Below are positions 12,801 to 24,800 of a stretch of 64,000 nucleotides of DNA, piece by piece. The first letter of the stretch is position 1. Every line of letters begins with the position of its first letter. This stretch comes from Gordionus sp. m RMFG-2023 (taxonomy: Eukaryota; Nematomorpha; Gordioida; Chordodea; Parachordodidae). The notes beneath the pieces were generated by a model. It did not search any database. It had not been told where the DNA came from and worked only from the letters and a program-made list of their open reading frames with translations. Made by a program: the position numbers and the translations under genes. Where the stretch lies: the NCBI RefSeq assembly GCF_954871325.1, contig NC_088775.1:17709561-17773560 (forward strand). The letters are read 5' to 3'.

Positions 12801-15800
12801 CCCCCCCCCCCTCCCTACGAATTCTTGCGTGCGTGCCTAGATATAACGAAAATATCTATAATAGATAAAGATACTTTTATAAAAATATACTTGAATTAAA
12901 AACAGATAATATTTTATATTTACAACTCTGGATTTTTTTACTTCCTCCCTCCCTTCCTTGGTTACCAATGAATGAAACTTTCATAAAAGTGATGGTTAAC
13001 ACTCGAGGGATTTACTATTATTATATAAAAAAAATTAAAAAAGTAATAGGTTAATTTTTAATTCTGATTGTGAGTTAGCTTAAATATAAGATAATAAATT
13101 TATATTTTTGATACCTTACATATGGAATAATTTTTAAAGGGATCATAACTATCCGATATCTTCATGGGATTTAAAGGGATCCCTTTAAAATTTCAATTTT
13201 TTAAAGGATAAAGAACTATACGGCATTATCACGTTTGAACCATGATATAGAAGAATCTTATTTTAAAAAGCGTTTTCCGCGCGTTTTGTTTTTTAATTTT
13301 ATTGTTATTCATTAATTTTCAATGTTGTTTTTTTGGCCTTATGAAATAAGATATGTCTAATATAGGGTATCAATCGATAACTAATCAAAAGATCTTTCAA
13401 CTGGAGGTCAATCTCTCTCCCATAATGGGCGGGTACAGGTCTTGGGGGGTCAGAAATATTTTTATCAACACAAAATATCGATATGGGTATCAAATAAAAG
13501 CTAATTTTAATATGGCTTGAATGAAAGTCTTCATTCTTGGTCTGGATGGGTGGATATGACTTGGTCTGGGGGGTGGATGGAGGGGGGGGGGTAAAAAATA
13601 TTTTTTTTAGATATGGATATCAAATAAAAGCTAATTTTAATATCGTTTGACTGAAAGTCTTCATTCTTGGTCTGGATGGGGTTGACTTGGTCTGGGGAGG
13701 GGGTGGGGTGTAAAAAATATTTTTTTTAGATATGGGTATCAAATAAAAGCTAATTTTAATATCGTTTAAAATTCTTTATTCTTGGTCTTGATGGGTATGA
13801 CTTGGTCTGGGGGGTAGGAGTGGAGGGGATGTAAAAAATAAATTTTTTGATATGGGTATCGAATAAAAGCTAATTTTAATATCGTTTGACTGAAAGTCAT
13901 CATTCTTGGTCTGGATAGGTATGACTTGATCTTGGGGATGTAGAAGGGGGAGTGTATAAAATATTTTTTTTTGATATGTGTATCAAATAAGAGGTAATTA
14001 AAATATTTTTTTATTGTAATAATATTAATCACTCATTGAGGGCGGGTTTAGGTCTTGGGGGGTCAGAAATATTTTTATCACCACAAAATATCGATATGGG
14101 TATCAAATAAAAGCTAATTTCAATATCTTTAGATTGAAATTATTCATTTTTTGTCTTGATGGATATGACTGTCAGGCCCTCAACATATTAACAAAATGTC
14201 TAGTTGGATAGAATTCACAGAAATAAAATCGGTTCCAATCCTCTGAACTTGAAATATATAATTTGCAGTGTTCTATAGCGCGTTATTCCATAGCTATTTA
14301 TTTAGTATCGATAGCTTTAGCGTGCTACATTTTTTTAAAAAGAGAGATAGCGGTAGCTCTTTACTAAATAATTAGCAAAAATTATTATAATAATTTTATA
14401 ATTAATTCTACATAATCTTTTTATTTTAAAATTTACATTTAAAAATATACATTGTAAATACATTTTTCAAAAAAAAATGATTTTTAAATGTCGACAGTAG
14501 ACATTGTTAATGAAAATAATTTTGGTACAGATATCGATTAATACCCTATATTAGACATATCTTATTTCATAAGGCCAAAAAAAACATTGAAAATTAATGA
14601 ATAACAATAAAATTAAAAAACGAAACGCGCGGAAAAGTTTTTTAAAATAAGATTCCTCTTTATCACGATTAGAACGTAATAATACCGTATTATCATTCCT
14701 TAACTTAAAACCCTAATTTTTTAGTTATCCCTTTATAACCCGTGAAGATCCCGGATAGTTATGATCCCTTTAAAAATTACGACAAATATATTATAAATAT
14801 ATATATATAAACCTATTTATGATGTTTATTTACCATCCATAAATTTAAAACTTTACCTCTTAAACAGATTTCTGGAACGATATGTCTAAACGGGAACGTT
14901 TATAATCGCGTTTTGTATAATATATAATTTTGTATATGCGTTAATTTATAATTAGGGAATTCCTGATTTTATTATTTCCAACGCTCCCTGCCGACATGGA
15001 TTCATTCTTGATCAATAGCGACAGGATGTCTAAATTGTGAGTGTATCATTAATAATATGTAGCTTAAATAAATTAAGATTTAAAAAAAATGGATCAAATA
15101 TTACATTTTATAACGAACCAGGGCGAAAGATCCTCTCATCTCAAATTATTTTTCATGGGTAGAATTAGGTAAATTTAGAAATATCTGTTATCGTGCAAAG
15201 TAATTACATGAATAATAAAATGTAACCACGATGAGGATACTAAAATAATTGTGCTGCCTAAGAAAAGGGACACAAAAAAACACTTAGTATTTTAATACTT
15301 TTGTTATTGAAAAAATATTATATTAAAATGTATGTTCGCAAACAAAAGGTGACAAATAATTTAAAAACGTTACAAATATAACACTAGTTACGGCGGTTTA
15401 TTTATTTTATTAACATTATTATTTTTTTTGAAGTTATTCACTCCGCGCATTAGTCAAGTTGATGGATTATTTTATCTTGCAAAATGTCAACGGCAATATT
15501 TCCAATTCGTCATATAATGACCTCTCATCTGCCTACGCCAGGTTGCTGCTATTGAATAGTATGATATTATCGAAGCGACACATGGATAAATTTATGGTAG
15601 CTGCAACATTTCTACACCCAATTTTTTTTAAATAAGATTTATTTTGCATCACAGTTTTTTTTAAACATCATACTCTGATTTTGACTACTTTTTTGTTTTT
15701 CTATTCATTTCTATATTATAAACAAAACCATAAAAGCCAATTTTTTTCATAGCATGTTTTACAATGATATAGTATATAAGAAAGAAAGAATTTTGAAAAA

Positions 15801-18800
15801 ATTTAATTTTTTTAAATTTAAATGTTAAAAACATATCAGAACTCTATCATCAAAAATATGGAGGACCCAAAGAACATCAGACAAATCAATAAATCAAACT
15901 ATGGTGGGGGTGTTCTCAATTTTGTCACCGAATTTCCGGTTAAATTTTTATCTTAAAAAAATAAAATAATATGTAATATATAACCGATTAACAAGATCCT
16001 TTCAATTTAAGCCTTACAAAGCCATTTTTTTTATCTAGATGCGCGTTAATAAAACGTTATGCTGGAATATAAAATGCCTTTGGCATGAATTAAGTGCGAT
16101 TACGCATTTCGTATTACAGTGAACGAAGCGGTCCCTTTCATTGTTTTAAAAAATATTTAACGTTTTAGGGTAGCTGCTTTTATTTAGCGTAATGGGGCAA
16201 ATAAAGCAGAGATGCATGAGGTCATTTTTTAGATAACTGATAAAATCATACCAAGAAATTATTTTGTTATTATATGTTAGGCCAATTCGAATACGAATCG
16301 AATAAAGAAATTCGTATTCTATTATTTTTAACGAATCGAATAATTTACTATTCGTAATTATGCCAATCAAATACGAATCAATGTATAATATTATTCATAC
16401 TCGTTTTTGATTAAGCCTATTTATGTTTAGTGTTTATTGCAGTAAAAAAATCCATAAAATTCAGCAGTTTTTTTTAAAAATAATTAATACAACACAATAA
16501 AAGTTGGAAGGAATCAAAAGTAAATGGGGAGATTAATTTTATTTCTTCCATATCGGTTTAAAAATTTTGTACATAATTTTCTTTTAAAGGTGATGTCATA
16601 AATATAATTAATAAACTAACCTTAACGAAAAAAAGGTATACAAAATTTTCTTTTAGAGGCTATGTCCTAAATAAAATTAATAAACTTTCGTAACTTTTAC
16701 GGAAAAAGATAAGTAAGTTATTTTTGATAAAAACAGAATAGTGGCCCTAAATCATTTATTCGAATTTACGAAAGTTTAGTGATTTTTTAAAGTTCGAGAA
16801 AAATTTAATAAATTTGTGAAATTTTTACGAAAAAAGTAAGCAATAATTAATTTATTCAAATTATAAGAAATTGTCAGTTATATTAATCAAAATGGGAATT
16901 ACTTAAATAAAAATAATTTAGTAAGGATTATAAATTTCAAAATTTATAAAACTTTAAAAAAATTGAATGCAATTTGGACATGCTTCAGAAAGTTAGGAAA
17001 GATTTGAAATTTTCAGATTTTTTTAAATATATTTGGAACATAGCCTAAAATCAATTCAGGATAGGTTAAAAAATTATGAGGATTAAATTGTAATGATTTT
17101 TTCTTTTCTTTAAATAGAAACTAGCCGATAATCTAGAAGCTATTTTTAAGTCGGCCGATCTGGATGGTTATAATAGCAAGCGGAGAGAAATGGATAAATG
17201 GTACACCCTACTGGTTAGAGCTATGTTCAATAACGTCAATAAGATCGCTTATGAGCAAGTCAAACTGCCGAGGGATGTCGTTCTTTTTGGTTAAATATGA
17301 ATAAATGATATTTCGACTAATATTTTTTTAAAAATTAAAATCTTGCTTCTACTTTTTTTCCTTTCCTTCCAGATGAATTGGGATATACATAAATAGTTTA
17401 TAAGAGCATTCGTTTCTCGCTTATTTGTAACAAGGAAAATAAAATATGTTGTGAAATATTATACAAGTTTTATGATGGAGTCTTTGTTATCCTTACATCA
17501 GCGTTGTGCCTGCCTCAACTTAATTTTGATAACTAAGGTGGATGTTGAACATGCACTAACCAATAAAAGAGTGATCAGAAACTTCTCTTTCAAAATATGT
17601 CAAGCAATGATGAAATAACATAAATAAGACAGGTATTCAAAGTTGTCAGATCTTGATATAAAACCAGATGAAACTAAGTTTACGATGCTCTTTAAATTAA
17701 TGGCAATGGGCTGTTTTCAAAGACCCGGGGATAAATGTTTTTCAATATGGCTAAAATGATACCTCTGACTCAAAGATCAGTATAAATATTTAACAAGTAA
17801 TTTAGAATTAAACCAAGATCCCGTTTGAAGCCGCATCTTGTTAAAATGCCCCTTCTTATTTTATAAATTAGAAACCTTACTTTACTTCCTTACTTCTATT
17901 TTCTAATATACGTTTGCCAATTCCTAACAAATTTTAGCTTTATTTTATATCATATTTATTTAAACCCTCACAACATAGGTGGAAATATACCCCCTTGATT
18001 ACATAAACTATTTCACCCCAAATCTTACATAATTATATCTCAGAAAATATTAAAAATGGATACCTAGAATTTTCCACAATTATTGTAAATATGTAAAGAT
18101 CATAAATATAAAATTTTCAGATTTATTTTTAATTCTAAAAAAAGTTGTGGCATTTTTCGTTGTACTCTGCTAGAATTTTTAGAACCATTAAGAAAAATTC
18201 AAATTTGACTATATCATTGTCACCACTGCAAGACCTCGCCAGTTGCATTTTTGAATTGTTCAGGAGAGAAAAAAAGCTAAGTTAACTGTTTTTATATAAA
18301 ATATAAAACTTATTAATGAATTTTAACTTATAATTTAATACTTCTTCATTAGAATAGGTTTTATTGTAAAATATTCACATATGATACCCCCACCAGGCCA
18401 CTTATGAGTTTTTGTTTTTAAATAATGTGCTTTTTTAAGCAATTACGAGGTTTTAAAAGCAAGTATTTGAAAATATATACTAGGTTTTGATGACTTGTTT
18501 TTTTTTGTTTTATATGTGGTTATGTTATTTGATAAAAAAAACCACTATTTTTTAGATATTCTGGCTTATAGGTGAACCCATTTATCCAAAAAATGCTACT
18601 TAAGTGTCGTGGTGATGACGATACATTTTATTAATTCAATAGTGATTATATACAAATTATCGTTTTGGTGTCTATTCGATGATGACAGATATCACTTACC
18701 GGTTATTGAGTATGGTATTATATAGCAGATCGAAAACAACCACATGATTTTACCCTTTAATATTTAGCAAAAGGATATTATTCATTTTAATAAAGTTTGG

Positions 18801-21800
18801 TTGTTATTTATCAAAATCTTTATAAAGTTTGATCATTGTTTGGCATGTTTTCTTAAAATTTGTTCTTTATTTAACAAATCACTAGTCTTTAAACCATCAT
18901 ATGTTTGATTTAAGAATTTTTTACTCCACCAGTTTTAAAATAACATTAAAATTTTCAACTTTTGAGTCAAATAATATTATATCAAAAAATTAAAATAACT
19001 TTTTTAAATATTAATTTGCCATTTACAAACATTATTAGTAATAAAAACAAAATTCGATTTAAAACAAATTATGTAAGTATAAAAATGGGGATTATTTACC
19101 CCCTAGCTCAACAAATCGTAAATATCTCAAAAACTATAAAATGAATAATCATTAAATTTGGTATATACCTTATTACAAAACATTAAAGTGTAAACCAAGC
19201 TCAAAATATCTTATTTTTATATTATCAATTACAAAATTTATGGGGTATTAATACCACTTTTGTTCTGAAGGGTTTAACAATTATATATGCACATAATATT
19301 GATTATAATAACTTATTTTATATTATTTAATTTTAGAAAATTATCACGCCATATTCAGTAAGTTTTATATTTATTTTATCGTAATTTTTTTAGAGCTATA
19401 TAAAAAAAACGTTTATACCGTTGCTTAATTAGAAAACTAATTGACGTTACTTTAGCTGTGCCTATTTTTAAAGTTATCTTATATATAGCTCTATATTCTT
19501 CCTCATAAATACTTTAAGTTATCTTATATATATTGCTTTATATTCTTCCTCATAAATTCATGTTTAATAAAGTTTTGAATCAGTTAGTAATTTAATGTTA
19601 ATATAATTTATAAAAAGATTATATTGTTTTCTATTTTTATTATCCTTTATAAATGTTTCAAATAGTATAATATAAATTCTGTGTTTTTAGATTTGAAATT
19701 TTTTTTTTAAATCTTATCGATTTCTGTATAATAAAAATTCGTTCGATCAACACTTTTCTAACATTAAAAGATAAATTTTTTAAAAGATTTATTAATTGTT
19801 TGCAAGTACACTTTGGTTTTACTTTTTGGTTTATTTAAAGTACACCTTTGTCGTATATTTTACATTCGATTGTTTTTTTTGTGCATAAAGGATGAATAGA
19901 GCTATTGAAATATAAAAGTTTAAAGAAAACACATATGGAACATAGGGTAATGAAAATAACTGCACAGAATAATTCAAATTCATTTTAAAAAATACCCATA
20001 GCTGCTCTGTCATATCTTAAGATTCCGGTTTTAGAGATGGAAAAAAAGGAAGCCAAACAGAAATACAAATCGCACATTCATTCATACGTTGAATCCATTT
20101 TGGGAAAACCGTTAGAAAAATTGAATGTAAATTAGTTTTTTTATATAAAATATCCTTTCTTTTTCAACCTTAACTAGTTCTGTTCGTCTTTTTCCCCTTA
20201 TCTTTAAATCATAACAAATTTTAAAGCTAAAGCCCCCAAATACTTTTTCCCAAGAAGGTGCCTATATTTTTTAGGATGATGCTATCAAATTAGATTTGTT
20301 TATGGCAGGAAAACACTTTGTTTAAAGTTTCGCTGAAATCCTCATCTATTTTTGTTTCGCTATAAATCAAACCAAATATTTGCTTTTCCAATTAAATTTT
20401 ATTTTATACATCGTTTTTGGGTCATTCCATGTCAAATGAGCAAAAAAAATGAGATTTTCGGCCGACCCCCTTCGATTTTTTTAAAATTTAGTAAGCAAAG
20501 AAAGGTTAGTGTAGTTAAGAAATAGCCAAAATTTTAGCCTCGTAACATTTATATTTTTGGAGATATTAGGGTTCAAAGTGGCAAAAATGACGTATTTTTA
20601 CCATTATCTGCCTTCATTCAATTAAGCATATCTTAAAAACTATCTAATTGTAAATAACAAATTTAATATCAAAATTACGTACAAAGATTCTACTTTTAGA
20701 TAAAAAAAAAATTTTTTTTTTCAATTTCCGGCCATTTTATTAAATATATAAGGACTAAAAACGATTTTTTAAAAATTATACGACCTTCAATTTTTTTAAA
20801 AAATTTAGTAGACAACACTGAACTCTTCCTTTATATTTATAAAAAAAAATTGGTCTGGGACGAGGCCATCTTCATTCTCAAAATCGATAAAAATGTTTAG
20901 AAAAGTGTATAAATATTTTCCCGAAAGGGGGCGTCTTTGCATAAATTTATATTTAAATCAGTTTTTAATGGTTTTTCTTAGACTATTTGATATAATTTAA
21001 AGGAGTATTTATCTTGTAAGTGAAAATAACATAAATGGGGCTTTCATTCAATTATAGAAATTGCCTATCGATAAAAGAAATTCAATTTATTACTTTATTT
21101 ATAATTTTTTATAAAATTTTTTGCTAATATAACATATATTAATATTAATAAAATATATTAAACCAAATTTATACTTCTTGAATATATGAATCAGAATCTT
21201 TAGCATTTCATATATGGCGCCCTAAATATTAAAAATAATTGATATAATATAAATTTTAAAATCTAATATATAACTCACTTTTAAAAGATTCTAATTTTTC
21301 GGTAGCGCATTTACTTTCTTGTGACGACAATGTGTAACTACGGCCAGTAGCAGTTAACGGTGAAACTAATGTTAAGATATGACATTTTGGCAAGTAGAGA
21401 GTGTCGTCTATACTTGGAAATGTAAAGGAATTAGAAGGTCCGGATGGGTGTAAAAACTTTATATATATTTCTTCCTCCTTTTGATTTTTCCCTAAAACTA
21501 AGGCTAACCACCAATTAGAATCATAAACACATGTTATATACCCTGATATCTCTCCAAAAATGATAATCATTATATGATAAATATTCTATATTACTTTCTA
21601 TTGAATTGGAATACATTTTACTCTTAAATTGATATAGACCTGTGGGAATCACCGTGTGAATTTTCTGTGTTCCAGGTATAGGTCTCGTTTTTGAAAACCT
21701 TTCCCTGAGTAATATTTCTTCGTGATCATAATTTTCTTGGGTCATATATTCAAAATATATGCCATTAATATTTTCTTTAGCGAACTCGTACAATTCATAT

Positions 21801-24800
21801 GATGTGGTTATTTGCTTTGAGTAAGGTCTTTGTAAACTAGCCCTAGCGGCTAATCTTTTAACAGTGCCACCAATCCCATCACAAACACTTTTCCCATGTG
21901 CTGTAGCAGAAAAATGCCATTCCGCCTGTATCCCGAAATCCATTTCATGATGGCAAATATTAATAAAATTTTTACGATTTTTATACTGTGCAGCAGATCC
22001 ATCGGAAAAATAAAAAATTTTATTTGGCATACAAATTTTATTAATTAAAAAATTTACCAATGTTTTTTGGAAATAATGTACTGCTATTGTATTGTGTTGC
22101 AAAGATTCGGATATCATTACATAATTTAGGCAACAAATATTGGCTAAATTATCTTTATAATATATAACAAAAGGGTGAACAGTGGATTGAGCTCTATTCC
22201 AATGATAACTTTGTACTTCATCCTGAAGTATAAAGCTATAGTTTTCTGAAAAATCACATAAAATTAAATATTGGCCTTTGTCTAAGTTCAATTTTAGATT
22301 TTTTTGATACAATGATTGTTGCGTTGAAATAAAAGAATGGGGTAATAAAGATTCCATTTTTTCAAAAAAGGCATTGATAAATTCATCTACTGGCTTGGTT
22401 ATTGTTTCAAGAGTGGTTCTATCTACGGATAGCCATTGTTTGTATGTTATAAATTCGATGTCCTTAGAACGAAACAATATTTCTATTTGGTGGCGTAAAT
22501 TTGTTGACCCTGGACAATTATCACATTTGCCCAAATAACAGGATGGTTGAGGCGGATTACAAATTATTAAGGGTAAAATATGTTTATATGTTTTAATGGG
22601 CAACATATCATCTTTGGTTAAATTGGGTAAATTTGATCCAATGATCATTAATTTAAAATTTTGGTGGTAGCTGCAAACACAAACATTATGTGTACCACTA
22701 CCTCCTACGAGTATACAATTTTTTGGGCGAATGCTTGCAAATTTCGAAAAACCGATTCTAACATCAGGCCTCATTTCCTTAAAAAATATATAAATTTCTT
22801 TCAAATTATCTAAAATTAATCTCTTTTGTATTGTATTCTTTTTTCCGTCTTCGGTCAAAATTGAAAGGCAATCTTTCTTGCCTGGCATGATTCTGCTTAT
22901 TTCGTCCGTACAATAAAATTCTTGTACAATTTTAACTGTACATTCGTCTATAGTATTTCCAGGCTTGGGGTTAGGGGTTGATAAAAATCCCTTTTCCGCT
23001 ATCAATAATTTAGCTTGTCTTGCCATGTATTTTGTTGTATTAAATTCATTCATTATTTTGGACACTGTCCAATTCTTTGGTAATATCGTCAAAATTTTAT
23101 TTTTATCAGTTTTAGATAAGAGTGAAAAATTTTTTTTAATATTGCTTAGAATACCATCATCTTTATCGATAGTAGCTGGCTCAATCGCATTTATATCTAA
23201 ATGAGTTTCTATAGCCTTTTTTATTTTGGTAATTTTTTTAATTGGATATCTTTTTTCTCTCAACCTTTTCTTTTTTATTGGAGATTCTCCAATTTCTATC
23301 AATGATGTATTAATTGATTCATAAGCCAGGTTCTCTTCGATATGATGAATATCAGGGTCTTTAAATGCGTCATTTGACTTACTAGCTGTTCCGAGTTTTC
23401 TTCGACATTTATCACATATCTTATCATCTGAGTGAAGTGACATCCAAGATTGTACATTTCTAAGATTTGTAGTTACATTATTATGTTTTAGTATTTTAAA
23501 AGGGTTACAGCATCTAGTTTTTCGAATAAGATTTTTGTTCATTTTATTGAAATTCTATATGATAAAACAAATTAATTTATAAAAATATCACCGAATATCT
23601 AATAATTACAGGTGTACCGATTAGGGGGTTAATCCGATACGATATTACAGATATTATATTGATATCGGCCAAATAACCGATATCACTAATCTGATTTTGC
23701 TCGCTCTACATATTATATATTTTATCATAACTTAAAACAAATAATTATAATTTAAATTAACCTAGTATTTCAGGACTATTTATTCATGTAAAATTCTATA
23801 TAAAATTTAGTAAAAATATGGTATAATCATTTTTTGTTCCAAATACCCTATTTTGATGTAGAAAGTAACTGGTTAATTTTTGAAAAAATTATTGATTTAG
23901 TTTTAAAACCAAAAATATCCTTATAAGACATTATTAATTATTTTCATTTAGTTTTTTATAAAATTTATCGCTTCAATTAAATAATTTTTTTACCTTTGAT
24001 ATTATAAGAATAATTAGAATTTATTATAAGAATAATTAGAATTTATTATAAGAATAATTAGAATTTATTATAGTTTTTTTAAAATACCAAGAAATTAATT
24101 AAAAAATGAATTAATATAGTGAGCATGTGTTATTGAATGATTAATCAATTTTAAATTTTTCTTTATTTTATTGATTGAAACACTCATTTATTCTTATTTA
24201 CAAGTAAAGCTATGCCGATTTTAGAAAATCCGATCCAATATTTATATTGTTTGGGTTATTGATGATACTTTTATTTTGTATATAATTTTATAATAATAAT
24301 AAATTAATATTTGTAATATTTTATTAGCTTTTCCACGTCAATGGAAGAATTATAATTCTTCATATATTATTTTTTTTTGGTAAAAACAAAACAATAAATA
24401 CAATGTACATAATATGGAGACACAAAAAAAATATATTATATCTTGACTTTGAAAAATTTATTTTTTTTGCGACGATCACATTATTTTAAAAAATTGATCG
24501 ATATTTGGTGGATCATATTTTATTAATATTCGTTAAATATATGTTATATGGGAAAATATATAATAATTATAAATAATAATGTAATAAATTGAGTTTCTTT
24601 TATCGATAGATAATTTCTATACTTGAATGAAAGCCCCATAAGTGAAGAAAATATTATAATTTATATTTACAAGATGAATAATCCTTTAAATTATATCAAA
24701 TAGTCCGAGAAAACCCATTAAAAACTGATTTAAATATAAATTTATGCAAAGACGCCCCCTTTCGGGAAAATATTTATACACTTTTCTAAACATTTTTATC

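Larger units (their letters stand above)
13130..14777. mobile_element. Foldback element, 1.65 kb, about 250-base inverted arms
   Basis: The sequence from 13130 (ATTTTTAAAGGGATC) through 13379 is repeated inverted at 14532-14777, ending GATCCCTTTAAAAAT. Both ends are flanked by TA, the duplication expected of a Tc1/mariner-type insertion. The middle is a minisatellite of about six units of about 120 bases. A fragment resembling another transposon end (14266 onward) is nested in it. It has no transposase. It lies in EXOC1 intron 8 (11847-14955), so the spliced pre-mRNA could form a long hairpin. Confidence 0.8.

Noticed and set aside
17341-17390. Possible EXOC1 exon after the CCTTCCAG acceptor at 17365-17372
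   Set aside because: The sequence after it gives DELGYT then a stop and does not match the ENFHHIF motif, which is found instead at the 19337 microexon.
22965-23204. A + strand frame of 79 codons
   Set aside because: Antisense shadow of the transposase gene on the - strand.
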